This document shows, piece after piece, positions 9,891 through 20,936 of a stretch of DNA of 64,000 bases. The translations under genes were made by a program, and so were the position numbers. The notes below the pieces were generated by a model. The model was not told the origin of the DNA and made no database searches. It saw only the letters and a list, made by a program, of their open reading frames with translations. Location of the stretch: contig CAJJDO010000090.1 of assembly GCA_905183005.1 (NCBI GenBank), positions 62,001-126,000 on the forward strand. The letters run 5' to 3'. This stretch comes from Paramecium pentaurelia (lineage: Eukaryota > Ciliophora > Oligohymenophorea > Peniculida > Parameciidae). How positions within the stretch are numbered: position 1 is the stretch's first letter; the number at the start of each line of letters is the position of its first letter.

Positions 9891-11951
9891 ATGAAAATCA
9901 TCAAAATTTTACTACTCCTTTGCATTGTCTCTTCAGTGTTCACACAACTTACTTAAGGTGCTCAATAACCTACCCAAGGTATGATCTTAAAATCTATATC
10001 ATTTTAGCTCCCTCTGGAAGCTCAGGTCCCACATAAGGTGCCCCTACTGGCCAATAAGGATAATAAAATACAGCCGGTATCTAATAATATCTTATCATTT
10101 TTAGGTGGCTAACAACAAGGTGGTATGTAACAAGGCGGCTAACAAGGTGGTATGCAATAAGGTGGCCAACAAGGTGGTCAATAAGGTGGTCAATAAGGTG
10201 GTCCATAGACTGGAGGAAAAGCCAAGAAATGCTAACCAACTTAAGCACAATAAGGATAACAATAATAATAAGGACAATAATAAGGATAATAATAGGGTTA
10301 ATAATAAGGACAGTAATAACCAACTTAATAAACCCTCCCTGGAAATCAACTTCCAGATTAATAAGTGTAATAATAGCCATCTGGAACATAAACTTAATAA
10401 CCACCAAGTGGAACTTAATAACCACCAAGTGGAACTTAATAACCTACAAGTGGAACCTAATAACCACCAAGTGGAACCCAACAACCTACAAGTGGAACCC
10501 AATAACCACCAAGTGGAACTTAATAACCAAGTGGAACTCAATAACCAGGTGGAACTCAATAACCAGGTGGAACTTAATAACCAGGTGGAACTTAATAACC
10601 AGGTGGATAATAGTAAGGTGGATAATTTCCTGGACAGTAATAAGGCGGATAACAAGGTGGTCAATAAGGTGGTCAATAAGGTGGTCAATAAGGTGGTCAA
10701 CAAGGTGGTCAATAAGGTGGTCAATAAGGTGGACAATAAGGTGGACAAGGATAATAACCTTAAGGACCTCCTTAATCAAAAGGATAATGGAATTAAGATT
10801 CAGAGCAACAAGAAAAATGTGTTGAAGTCGAAGTTAGCTGTGCTGAGACTGAAATAGTTTTCAAAGATAGATGTGTAGCTTAAACCTGTGAAAACTTGGA
10901 AAAAGTTTAAAGCAAATAAGAAGGTGGAAAAAAGAAATTACCAATGAAATTTGATGGAAAAGCTGACTTCAATGACAATAAAGATGTTGTTGTATAATTG
11001 ATATTCCCTGATAACAAAGATAAAGCTCTTGTTAAATCAGACGGAAATGCAAATGCTTGTGTAGAAAGATCAATATACAGATATAGACCAAGTTTCTTAA
11101 GTGAAACTTTAGATGATTCAACTGTTACAAGCAGTTATGATGATGATAAATAAGTAAGAATTTGGGAATTCACAATATTGAATGCTGACATTGATAGTAA
11201 ATTATTCAAAGATGAATAAACCGATAAGGTTGTTTATACTGGTTACTATTCAGTGAAATTAACAATCTAAGAGAAGAAATTAGTTTAATTCTTCTTTACA
11301 TTCTTTGTAGCAGTAGACTTAGATGGAAATGTTTTATCAGCTCAAGCTTAATCTGAAGCTTAAGATGATACTCCTGCTTGTGCAACAGAAGATAATTGTG
11401 TATCAAGAGCAGAAACTGAAGTAGGATTTTGCAGTGACTAAACCTGTTAAACTCTTGTTGAATAGCCATAAATCTATGCTGGTTAAAATTTCTTTGTTGT
11501 TCAAAGAGTAAAATAAACTGGATTTGAATCATGGAAAGTCGGAGATGCTGATGTTACCATTACTGGTGATGGAGTTAATAAAAAATTGAAACCAACTTCA
11601 TAAGAAAAATAACCTGGATAAACAATTTATACATTGAATGTTGATATTCTTGCTAATAATGTTGAATTTTCAGTGAATGGTAAACTTGAAGATCCAACTG
11701 CAGCTCGTAGATTCAGATTTTTAGAAGATGCTGCCACTACTGATGGAACTGAAGTCTCATCTGCTAAAGCTGTTGGTTCAACTACTTTAGAATGCATTAA
11801 GAAGGATGCCAATTCTTCATGCCCAACCGCTGAAGAAGCTAAAGCATACAATAAACCAGATTGTGGAACTATTGGATAAACCGAATGTGAAAGCAGTAAT
11901 GGACAAATCTGGTCATTTTTGATGTTTGCCATTTTAATGTTAGTACAATGA
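9891..11951 (+). CDS. secreted, probably GPI-anchored Q/G/P-repeat protein, 667 aa
   Basis: Begins with a clear signal peptide (MKIIKILLLLCIVSSVFTQ). Residues from about 25 to 290 are low complexity. GGQQ-type repeats come first, then Q/G-rich text, then repeats of SGTQQPP/SGTQQPT and PGGTQQ, then GGQQ repeats again. The C-terminal ~370 residues are a normal secreted domain with many paired Cys (e.g. CVEVEVSCAETE). The protein ends with a small polar stretch (ESSNGQ) followed by IWSFLMFAILMLVQ, a typical GPI-attachment signal. Introns: 9979-10007 (29 nt) and 10077-10104 (28 nt). The repeats create long spurious open frames in several other frames and on the other strand, which I ignore. Likely a cell- or cilium-surface protein, or a secretory-granule component; no family name. 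Confidence 0.9.
10105..10765 (+). repeat. in-gene minisatellite (GGQQ and SGTQQP units)
   Basis: Short tandem DNA repeats inside the surface-protein gene. 12-bp GGTGGTCAATAA-like units occur at both ends. In the middle are ~18-21-bp units based on CCACCAAGTGGAACTTAATAA and shorter CCAGGTGGAACTTAATAA units. All are in-frame multiples of three, so slippage would change protein length without breaking it. Confidence 0.9.
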
Positions 11952-12048
11952 TTAATTATTTACATCATAAAGCACATAAATACAATTTTTCACATAATTT
12001 TTAATAATTTAATAGAAAATAAATTAATATTAATATTAATATATAATT

Positions 12049-13287
12049 ATGTTAGGAATGGAATATATATGTTAATAATTTTATAGTTATTAAGATGTTT
12101 AATAGTTAAAAGAAATAATTAAGATTGATTAGATTGGAATAATAAATATTTATGAAGATGAATAAATAATTAAATATTAAATTGATAGATCAAAATGTCT
12201 TAGATTAAGTGATCTTATATATATGATTGTAAATTATATAATTAAATATTAGAATTAAAACTTTGTACGTTTATATTTAGGGTAATTATTAACCTTATTT
12301 GTTAATTTATTAAATAAAGTAATATCATTATAAACTTAATATAATATTTATCATTAATATTTAGATCCTAATAGAATATGGTTAATATTTTAAAATTCAT
12401 TCAGATCTGTAGGTTTTGTTTATACTAAAATTGATTATAAAATAGCATTTACAGGATACCAATGCTAATAATATGTAATAGGTTCAAATCTACCCATATC
12501 AGCTTATGAAAAAATTTAACAAATTATAAAAGCTATTTTGAAGCAATTTTAAAAAAATAATATGTTTTTTAAAAATTCTACACAAAATGAAATTAAGTAA
12601 TAAATTTATGATCCAATTATATAAGTTTGTGATAAACTTGATATTTTTGCTACTTTAGATAAAATTTAAGGTATCTTAAAAGAATTTGGGTTTGATGAAT
12701 AATAATAAACTATTAAATTTGAAGATTCATTAAAAAATTAAAAAGTGGAAATCATTAGAAATCAAAACATAAAATAAATTGAATAATAGATTAAAGAGTA
12801 TGTTTAAGTTTTAAAAGATGAAGAAAATCCCTTAATTTTGGAAATGATTATTTTAACTTAGATGAAAAACATAGCATCTACTATAGAAAATTAATAAAAA
12901 TTAAAAAAAGTAGAAAAGGATAATCATTATTTAAAGTCAATGGAATCATTTTATGAAGAATATTAAATCTAATTAAAGAATTCTACAGAAAATATTATTT
13001 AAGTAATTGTCAAGGATACTTTATAATAAAAATTAATATAATATAAATTAGAATATTTAGAAGAAGAAATACAAAAATTAACTTAAAATATAGTAAAAAA
13101 AATTGTAAATATGAGATTGAATTAATACTTTTATAATTCTCCACATTATTATATCAGATATGATTAATAGCATTTGTTATAATGTTAATTAAGTTTATAT
13201 TCTAAATTGTTATTAGAAATAGTGAATGAAGAAATTGATATATTCATTTTATTACAAGTAATATTAGTCATTGATGAATTTATTTGA
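12049..13287 (+). CDS. SDLI-family protein (divergent member), 404 aa
   Basis: Homologue of the genes at 16471-17717 and 29814-31060. It shares the motif DRSKCLRLSDLI (RRKCIRLSDLI in the others), then LYLGQLLTLFV, DPNRIWL and AFTGYQC. A C-terminal half rich in charged, Q-rich coiled coil follows. Its 24-nt intron (12229-12252) sits at exactly the same codon as the 29-nt intron of the paralogues, which supports both models. The intron length is a multiple of three and it has no in-frame TGA, so the frame alone could not reveal it. Start ATG gives MLGMEYICQQFYSYQDV, aligning with the paralogues' N-terminus. Function unknown; apparently restricted to this lineage. Confidence 0.85.
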
Positions 13288-13618
13288 AAAATCTATTTAT
13301 CTAAAAGTATGTATATTAGCTAAAAGAATACAAATATTTAATTTTTATTAACTTTCATTATTATCCGAAATATTTTTATCAGATAAAATTCATTAATATT
13401 TTATATATTATAATAGAATATTACATAAAACTGCTTAGAGCATATAATTAGTTTTCAAAATATTAATAAATCTAACTAAAGATTTATTTTTGTTTAAATA
13501 TCATTATATTCTAAATTTATTAATTTTTTAATACAAGCTAAGATTATTTGGGTTTGCGATTGAAATTCATCCATTTACAAAAAATTTGCTACATCTATAT
13601 AAAAAATCAAATTAATAA
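13288..13618. other. intergenic, nothing recognised
   Basis: About 330 bp of AT-rich DNA between two plus-strand genes. No frame looks coding, and no repeats or structured elements were noticed. Confidence 0.5.
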
Positions 13619-14307
13619 ATGGAGACCACTAATATAAATGACTTATCAGAACTTATAAAGGAAAAAGAGAAGGTCTACACTTTTCGAATGCTTGAAAAAA
13701 AAGATGCTTATGAACTCATGGTGCTAATGAGTGATGCATTTGTTTATTATAATGATGCATTCAAGATTTTAGAATCAATCGACTCAGATATGAATAATGA
13801 TGCCTGTCTTCAAGAATAGTAATGATTATTTATAAACCATTAATTAGTGTCTTGATGGTTGAAAAAAATCTCTCTTTTGGTGCATTTCATGGAGAGAAAC
13901 TTGTTTCAGCATGTTTAAGTTATGATTTATCATCTAAGTCAGATATGCATGTAGATGATGGAAAAGAACCCTCCTAAGCTATGAAAGAAATTGGAAAAAT
14001 GATCAAAACTTTGTTAGATGTATATAGTGATACAAAAAGTCTTCCAAAAAATGAAATATCTTATTTAAGTCACTTAGCAACAAGAGCTGATTACTGCTAA
14101 CAAAATCTTGCCATTATATGTTCCTATTTGTCAGCAGTAGAAAGTAGAAAACAAGGATTTAAAAAAATGCTAACAGGAGCTGGACACATTGGTACCTTTA
14201 AGGCTTTTACAAAGATTTTCAAGAAGTATGAAAAAGTCACAGAGATAAAAGAGGTTAGAGAATAACCAATATTTATGGTATCTTTGATAGCAGCATTAGC
14301 TCCTTGA
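13619..14307 (+). CDS. GNAT-like acetyltransferase-fold protein, 219 aa
   Basis: METTNINDLSELIKEKEKVY, then FRMLEKKDAYELMVLMSDAF, which resembles the first strand and helix of GNAT N-acetyltransferases (f-R-x-l-x-x-x-D). The later LSHLATRADYCQQ resembles the beta-4 region, and KMLTGAGHIGTFKAF could match the helical part that follows. The canonical Q/R-x-x-G-x-G/A acetyl-CoA loop is not clear, so catalytic activity is uncertain. One 29-nt intron (13819-13847). Ends at TGA 14305-14307. The assignment rests on pattern only. Confidence 0.7.
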
Positions 14308-14334
14308 TGAGTTTATAATAAATAATGATCATAA

Positions 14335-15340
14335 TCAAAATAGATAGTCACAATGTTATTTTGAAATAAAAGATTATACTTTTAATTAATCAAAAGTGGT
14401 TTTTCTTTTTTATAAATAAAGTACATATTAATAATTGTAAAAGGAGACACAATCTTTTACATTGTGAATTAATTTGCAATATTAAAACTTAGCTCCTTGT
14501 ACTTAATTTAATTCTATTTCTAATTCAAATTTTCCTTATTTATTACTAATAGTTTGACTTTATTTGAATGAAACAATCACATTATTTTTAAGATAAGATT
14601 TACATGCTTATAAAAATCCAGATATTTTGCATTCATTTGATTTTGAAACTAATAACTAAATCAATATTTTATATATTAACATCATAATTTCTCTCTTCAA
14701 TTAAAATTTTCTATTTTCTAAACACTAAATATTTTTCAATCAATTTTCGTTTTAATATTTTAACTCGTCTACAGGTAATAATCCAATATAATAACTTCCA
14801 GATCAAAACTCATTAATAATTTTCATTATGAAAAAAACAGGGTAAAAGCTTAAATAAAATAACATTCTCATAAAACTTAAAGTTCTAAGACTATCCACTT
14901 TTGCATAATTAAACTCTCCGGATTTTCATTAAATTTTCTTTCTATTTATTTGTGTAAAATTAGAAATTTTATCTCAAACCTTTCATAGTATATTTCAAAC
15001 TTTAATTAAAATTCTTATAATTGAATATATTAAATTCTCAATTAGCATTGCCTTCTTAAAAAAAAATAATAACCTTATTCTATTAGGATCTAAATATTAA
15101 TGATTAATATTATATTAAATTTATAATGAGATAACAATATATATCATTTGAAAAGTGTAAATCAATTGAATTATTATTCATATAAATTTCTGATAAATAA
15201 TTATTACATCTGGCTATCTTTTAAAATTCAATTAAAAAAAATGTTCTCTAATAATGAAATGACATCTTCTGTCTTGTAATCTATTGATTTAGTTAAACAC
15301 TTATTGATAATTTTAATTCTGTAATTAATTAAAAAAGGAT
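14335..15340 (-). pseudogene. decayed gene with in-frame TGAs and at least one frameshift
   Basis: The minus strand carries protein-like text ending in TGA at 14335-14337: AKVDSLRTLSFMRMLFYLSF ... IINEF-TGA-SGSYYIGLLPVDELKYQNEN-TGA-LKNIQCLENRKFQ ... KFELEIELNQVQGAKF. The two TGAs (plus 14803-14805 and 14740-14742) cannot be removed by a normal-size intron, and both suit a former Trp. Further upstream the text continues in another frame, with three more TGAs. Exon-like GC around 14700-14960 supports a gene origin. Family not recognised, although the SGSYYIGLLPVDEL stretch recalls a beta-sandwich domain. Part of this relic (from 14685 up) is present again at 29118-29813. Confidence 0.5.
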
Positions 15341-16108
15341 ATATATTTTAAGTGGTTAATAGAAATATAATAATTATAAGATGTTAAATTTGTTTTATGT
15401 AAGTGAGGAAGTATATTCTTATGAAAATGAGGATATAATAAAAAAAGCATTAGAGTTTGATAGAATAGGAGAAGTATAATTAGATTTAGAAAATAAATCA
15501 ATAAGTTATAAAATTAATCGTAGAAAATGTATTAGATTATCAGATTTAATATTTTGGATTGTAATACATTTTCATTTATATTTATATAGGAATCCGATTT
15601 TATTCGTATTCATTTAGGATAATTGCTTTATTTATTTGTTCAATTATTAAATTAAGTATAACTAATTGAATCTTAAGGAATTGAACATAATTATCTTGAT
15701 TTAAATAGAATTTGGCTTCATTTAACAGAAAATAGTTAGTATCCTGCTCTTATTTATCAAATATTAATATATTCAATCCATTTTACAGGATATTAATGTC
15801 CAATTTATGAGAAATCTAAATTTTTACAAAAAGCATCTAGTAAAATGAAAGAAATTATATAAATTATCATCAATCGTTGTTTTAATAGAATTCATTTAAA
15901 ATGGACTAATAATGATAAAAGGAATTAAATATATAATGAAATAATGATACCAATAATTAATTTATGTAAATCATAAAATTCAAATAATTATGATATCATA
16001 AGATGCATTTCAGATTTAATGAAGAAATATAATTATAAAGAAGAATTATAGAATAAATTAATTTAATGTTTAGATATTGATGATAATTGTAATGATTATA
16101 TAAACTCT
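15020..16108. repeat. first copy of 1089-bp exact duplication at an N
   Basis: Identical to 16110-17198, separated by one N at 16109. It stops in the middle of the SDLI gene, after the codons for NDYINS. The same stop point recurs at 28001 and 29116. Read as an assembly artefact. Confidence 0.9.
15381..16108 (+). CDS. truncated SDLI-family gene copy (assembly duplicate)
   Basis: Same sequence as the 5' part of the gene at 16471-17717, from the ATG to the codons for NDYINS, then an N. Probably not a separate gene. Confidence 0.85.
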
Positions 16109-16109
16109 N

Positions 16110-17198
16110 ATTGAATATATTAAATTCTCAATTAGCATTGCCTTCTTAAAAAAAAATAATAACCTTATTCTATTAGGATCTAAATATTAATGATTAATAT
16201 TATATTAAATTTATAATGAGATAACAATATATATCATTTGAAAAGTGTAAATCAATTGAATTATTATTCATATAAATTTCTGATAAATAATTATTACATC
16301 TGGCTATCTTTTAAAATTCAATTAAAAAAAATGTTCTCTAATAATGAAATGACATCTTCTGTCTTGTAATCTATTGATTTAGTTAAACACTTATTGATAA
16401 TTTTAATTCTGTAATTAATTAAAAAAGGATATATATTTTAAGTGGTTAATAGAAATATAATAATTATAAGATGTTAAATTTGTTTTATGTAAGTGAGGAA
16501 GTATATTCTTATGAAAATGAGGATATAATAAAAAAAGCATTAGAGTTTGATAGAATAGGAGAAGTATAATTAGATTTAGAAAATAAATCAATAAGTTATA
16601 AAATTAATCGTAGAAAATGTATTAGATTATCAGATTTAATATTTTGGATTGTAATACATTTTCATTTATATTTATATAGGAATCCGATTTTATTCGTATT
16701 CATTTAGGATAATTGCTTTATTTATTTGTTCAATTATTAAATTAAGTATAACTAATTGAATCTTAAGGAATTGAACATAATTATCTTGATTTAAATAGAA
16801 TTTGGCTTCATTTAACAGAAAATAGTTAGTATCCTGCTCTTATTTATCAAATATTAATATATTCAATCCATTTTACAGGATATTAATGTCCAATTTATGA
16901 GAAATCTAAATTTTTACAAAAAGCATCTAGTAAAATGAAAGAAATTATATAAATTATCATCAATCGTTGTTTTAATAGAATTCATTTAAAATGGACTAAT
17001 AATGATAAAAGGAATTAAATATATAATGAAATAATGATACCAATAATTAATTTATGTAAATCATAAAATTCAAATAATTATGATATCATAAGATGCATTT
17101 CAGATTTAATGAAGAAATATAATTATAAAGAAGAATTATAGAATAAATTAATTTAATGTTTAGATATTGATGATAATTGTAATGATTATATAAACTCT
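16110..17198. repeat. second copy of the 1089-bp exact duplication
   Basis: Exact copy of 15020-16108. To its right the SDLI gene continues to its natural end, so this copy is the one joined to real downstream sequence. Confidence 0.9.
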
Positions 17199-17717
17199 GA
17201 TAGACAAAAAGTAATTCCGAAAGTTAATTAGGATTTGACAGCCATTATTGAATTTGCCAATTAATATGGATATATTGTAATTGAATCTTTTTTATATTAA
17301 TATATTCCTATTATAAGTAAACATTTAGAATCTTACTCAAAACTTAAATTAGATTATTAAATGAAAGCTTAACAAGAATATAATAGAATAAAAGAAAATG
17401 AATCTAAAATCAATTAATTAATTAAAGAACAAGTTTAAATAATGATTTAAAATTCTCTAAAAGAAAAAGAAAAGGAATATAAATTTGAAATCACAGATGA
17501 TGAAATAAAATAACTAGAAGTAGAGATCATTAATTAAGTATTACAATGTTCATCTCTTAAATATTTTAATAATACATTTTGGTTACATCAAAATAATCAA
17601 GAAATTCATCATTATCAATTTTCAGCCGCATCAAAATATATGGTTTAAATTGTTGAAGAACAAGTAGATTTACTTTTTATAAAAAAAGTTCTAATATTGG
17701 TTACTGAATTGATTTGA
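16471..17717 (+). CDS. SDLI-family protein, 405 aa
   Basis: Starts MLNLFYVSEEVYSYENEDII. Residues 50-62 are NRRKCIRLSDLIF, followed by IHLGQLLYLFVQLLNQ, DLNRIWLHL and IHFTGYQCPIYEK. A helical region leads into a Q/E/K-rich coiled coil (about 270-340), and the C-terminus is more hydrophobic (KKVLILVTELI). One 29-nt intron at 16651-16679. No known domain. A nearly identical copy lies at 29814-31060 and a divergent one at 12049-13287; extra 5' fragments are at 15381, 27274 and 28389. It is therefore a multi-copy, recently amplified family. Confidence 0.87.
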
Positions 17718-18288
17718 ATATTTTATCACATAATATTTGTATTTGTAATTTTCTAATACTACTCCTAAGTTATATTTATCCTTTTATATATTTATGGGAT
17801 ATAAAAGCTTGGATTTCAAAATCTTGAAACTCTAGAAGTAAAAAATTAAACTAAAGATGCAAATATAATATAATTTTGTTGATATTAATAATTTCCTATA
17901 ATAATTGATGAATATTAGAGAATAAATATTGAAATTGATGAGAAAATAAACTTGTCATCAAATTTGAATTGAAGTTTTAAACAAATGCATATATTTATAA
18001 TTAAATATTTTATGATAATCCATTAGTACCAATTATAAGTAATACTACAATAAATATTTTATAATAATTCGACATAAAATTTAAGGATTTATACATAAGG
18101 AATCAATAATTATAAAATTTAATTAACAGTGAAATAATAGCTTCATAAATAATTAATCCTTATAAAAATGAATATTTTCAATTAGATATTATCTTTAAAA
18201 TATTGTAGCTAATATATGTTTTTATATTTAATTAAATAGATTATTAATTAATTAAATTAAAAAGAAAAGTTAAAAATAAATGTAAAGT
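17718..18288. other. intergenic or relic region
   Basis: About 570 bp between convergent genes. Plus-strand text such as FYDNPLVPIISNTTINILQ looks gene-like and there is an ATG at 17794. However, the frame must shift near 17960 without any usable intron, and its continuation past 18289 is the antisense of a well-supported minus gene. At most a relic. Confidence 0.35.
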
Positions 18289-20340
18289 TCACAAATTTTA
18301 TATGTTTGTCATTGGTGCTAATTTTCTTGTTTTATTAAATTTGAAATTAGAATTAAGTCGGCCTGGTGAAATAGGAATTGAGGAGCTTCTCTATCTAGAA
18401 GCTATAGGTTATGTATTAGGTTATGAAATATTTTGGTCTTAATCTAAAAATTCTTATTTAGCTTATCTTAATAAAGTAGTACACATTTCTAATAATTGAT
18501 CTCTTTTAAATAATTTTCCATCAACTAAAATATCAGATGGATGATATGCTAAACATGCTAATTTAAAACATTGTAATAATTAAATTGATTGACCTGAACA
18601 AGAAAGGCATTCACCATTTAATTATATTGATGGTCCTTTCTTACTTTAACCAGTATACACTAGTCCTCCATCAATTTAAGTATCCTTTGCCCCCATAAGT
18701 TAAATTCCTTATCTGTCAATTTCATCTTGAATTAATAAATGTGTAATAAGAACTAAGAAATGGAGTATTGTTTATAATGACTTTTTAAATTATTTGACTT
18801 AATCAAAAATAAGGTCATTAGAATTTGAGTTTTCTTAGCTTAATGCTTTTTTAATATTCTCTTCTAAATTTTTAATTTAATTAGTTGTTGTATTTAATAA
18901 TTTTTAATTATTACTTTAACATGATGAGATATTAATAGATATTTAATCATTTGTTTCCTTTTAATTTTAGACAATTTATTTTTTTAAAGTAATATTGAAT
19001 TATTTTAATTCATCAATTTCCTATTAAAATTAATCTTTAATTTATTTAATTTAATCTTCATAAAAAATTAGATTAGAATTATTGGATTAACCAGAGTTTT
19101 TTTTCTATTATTGCATAATAGCTGATTATTATATCATATCTTTTGAATATATACTCTCTTTTCTATGATTATTTGTAGAATCTTATCTAATTTATACACT
19201 ATTTCGAACATTTGTTCTTTAACTTCTATTATCACTATCCATATCAGAATCTGAAGAATGGGAGTCTTTTTATTCTTTTTTTTAATTCATAAATATCATT
19301 TGACTAATTCTTGAATTCCTTTTCATGACTTCTGCTAATGTTTTACTGTACTCATCTATAAGTATTTATATATTTGGATCACCATTATATTCTAATAATT
19401 ATTTATCTAAATAATCAAATTTCTATTTTTCAAATTAAGTAAATTTATAGAAAAATTTCAAAGGCAAACATGTAAATAATGAATCACTAATCTATGCTTA
19501 CATATACATAGGTAAATAATATATAAGAAACATTTATACTTATTTATTTCTATTGATTAATTAATCTACTTCTAAAATTTGTTTTTTCAAAGTTGTAATC
19601 TAAACATCTGCTTTTATTAATCTAGTATCAATTACTTCAAAAGTATTTATATTTTAGTTTTATTTTTTATTTATTTCTAATATAGAATCTGATATCTATT
19701 TTAATTTAACTTATTCTTATTTTACTATATTGATTAGATCAGAATGTCTATTATCCACTTTACCAAATTATTGTTCAATTTCAATTGCAGTTAATTTCCA
19801 ATTTTTAGTACTTTCTGTAAGATCTGATGACAATTACTTAATGATTGATTCAACACTTGATTTAAAGTTATCATTTTTTATTTAAATATCTTGAAGATCT
19901 TATTCAAGTTTTATTTTAAAATACTCAAGAGTTCTAACAGATTATAAAAATTTTGAAATCTCATTATCAGTGCTATCAAGACTTTGTCTGAAATTTCCAA
20001 ATTAATCAATCGATTCTCGCTTTTATTGATCAAGTTTCATTTCTAAATCTAAAAATCTCTATTTGAATTCTTCAAAGATGGGTATTCCTGCTCCTTAATT
20101 TAAGACAATATCTCTTAAATAAGAAACTTCTTTATTATTAGTTTTAAAATTTTGTTATAATTCATCTACGATCATTCGATCTTCATGCATTTATTTTAAT
20201 GTTGGTTCCATTAATTTTTAAACAAATAATCTAATTTTTGTTTCTACTTCAAACCATTCAAATTCTCTTATTTTATAGCTTTATTAAGATTTGATTTGTT
20301 CTGTTAATTTTGCAGAAGTGCTATTTTAACTATCAAACAT
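18289..20340 (-). CDS. long coiled-coil protein, 683 aa
   Basis: One uninterrupted frame of 684 codons including the stop, no introns. Starts MFDSQNSTSAKLTEQIKSQQ. Residues about 40-290 are almost continuous coiled coil (heptads in VSYLRDIVLNQ..., FKQRFLDLEMKLDQQKRES). A short non-coil block (YYLPMYMQAQISDSLFTCLP) follows, then an S/D/Q-rich linker and a second coiled coil. The C-terminal domain, about 150 residues, is Cys- and Gly-containing (LVYTGQSKKGPSIQLNGECL, CFKLACLAYHPSDILVDGKL) and ends in a basic S/P tail. The C-terminal domain looks conserved and probably defines the family; a cytoskeletal or basal-body role is plausible but inferred only from the coiled coil. Confidence 0.88.
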
Positions 20341-20726
20341 TTATTGATTAATTTTAATATCTATAATTATAGTAATAATGAAAATAATTCTCAAAACCTT
20401 TTTTGATCAATAATCTTTGTGTTCTATATCTCTGAGACATTTATTCTAATGATGAAGAGTTATTATGTATATTCAATTAAAATACCAATATGGAATAGAA
20501 TTGCCCAATTTTCAAAATGTCTCTAACAACAAAGAATTGTAATCAAAGTATATAAGATTTTATAAACTAAAATCAATAGGGTCAATACTAGATTTATAAT
20601 ATCAATTTAATAACATGATATTATTGTAAGTATTCTGGGAGTATTAGTTTTAAAGTTTTAAGGAGACAAAAATGAAACAGTAAATTTCAAGGGGTTTATA
20701 AAAGAAAGAATATAATAATAAAATAA
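20341..20726. other. intergenic, nothing recognised
   Basis: About 390 bp between two minus-strand genes. An open plus-strand frame crosses it (from ATG 20452), but I reject that as the antisense shadow of the small gene at 20727-20936. Confidence 0.45.
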
Positions 20727-20936
20727 TCATACTACAGATTAAGCCTATCGTTTTTATCTTCGTAAAAGTATTGGATTTTTGTCCAGACAATAAATCTGCT
20801 TCTCCTATTTGGCATCAAAATTAGTTTTAGATTTAGTGAATTTTTTACTCCAACTGATAGTGAATTCATTCATAAGTTCAGGTGTGTTATAAATAAAGGG
20901 TGGATGCTTTTTTAATTTTGTGCTTTGACATCCCAT
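20727..20936 (-). CDS. 69-aa protein with N-myristoylation/palmitoylation signal
   Basis: MGCQSTKLKKHPPFIYNTPE...: Gly2 and Ser5 with Cys3 form a textbook dual-acylation signal (MGCxxS). A strongly basic, otherwise hydrophilic chain follows and ends at TGA 20727-20729 (plus coordinates). This predicts a small lipid-anchored peripheral protein of the plasma or ciliary membrane. The only competing reading is a plus-strand ORF of 158 codons whose protein is improbably hydrophobic where the two overlap. No intron. It is possible that more exons follow, since no downstream splice sites could be matched. Confidence 0.62.

Noticed and set aside
10081..10857. Long Leu-rich and Asn/Lys-rich ORFs on both strands
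   Set aside because: Products of the in-gene GGQQ/SGTQQP repeats. The spliced plus-strand frame has the signal peptide, Cys-rich domain and GPI signal.
17794..18499. Plus-strand gene ending EIFWSQSKNSYLAYLNK
   Set aside because: Needs an unexplained frameshift near 17960. Beyond 18289 it is the exact antisense of the 683-aa coiled-coil gene, whose C-terminal domain is much more convincing.
20452..20928. Plus-strand ORF of 158 codons starting MKSYYVYSIKIPIW
   Set aside because: It is antisense to the MGCQST gene over its last 200 bases and is strongly hydrophobic just there, as expected for the complement of a hydrophilic coding strand.
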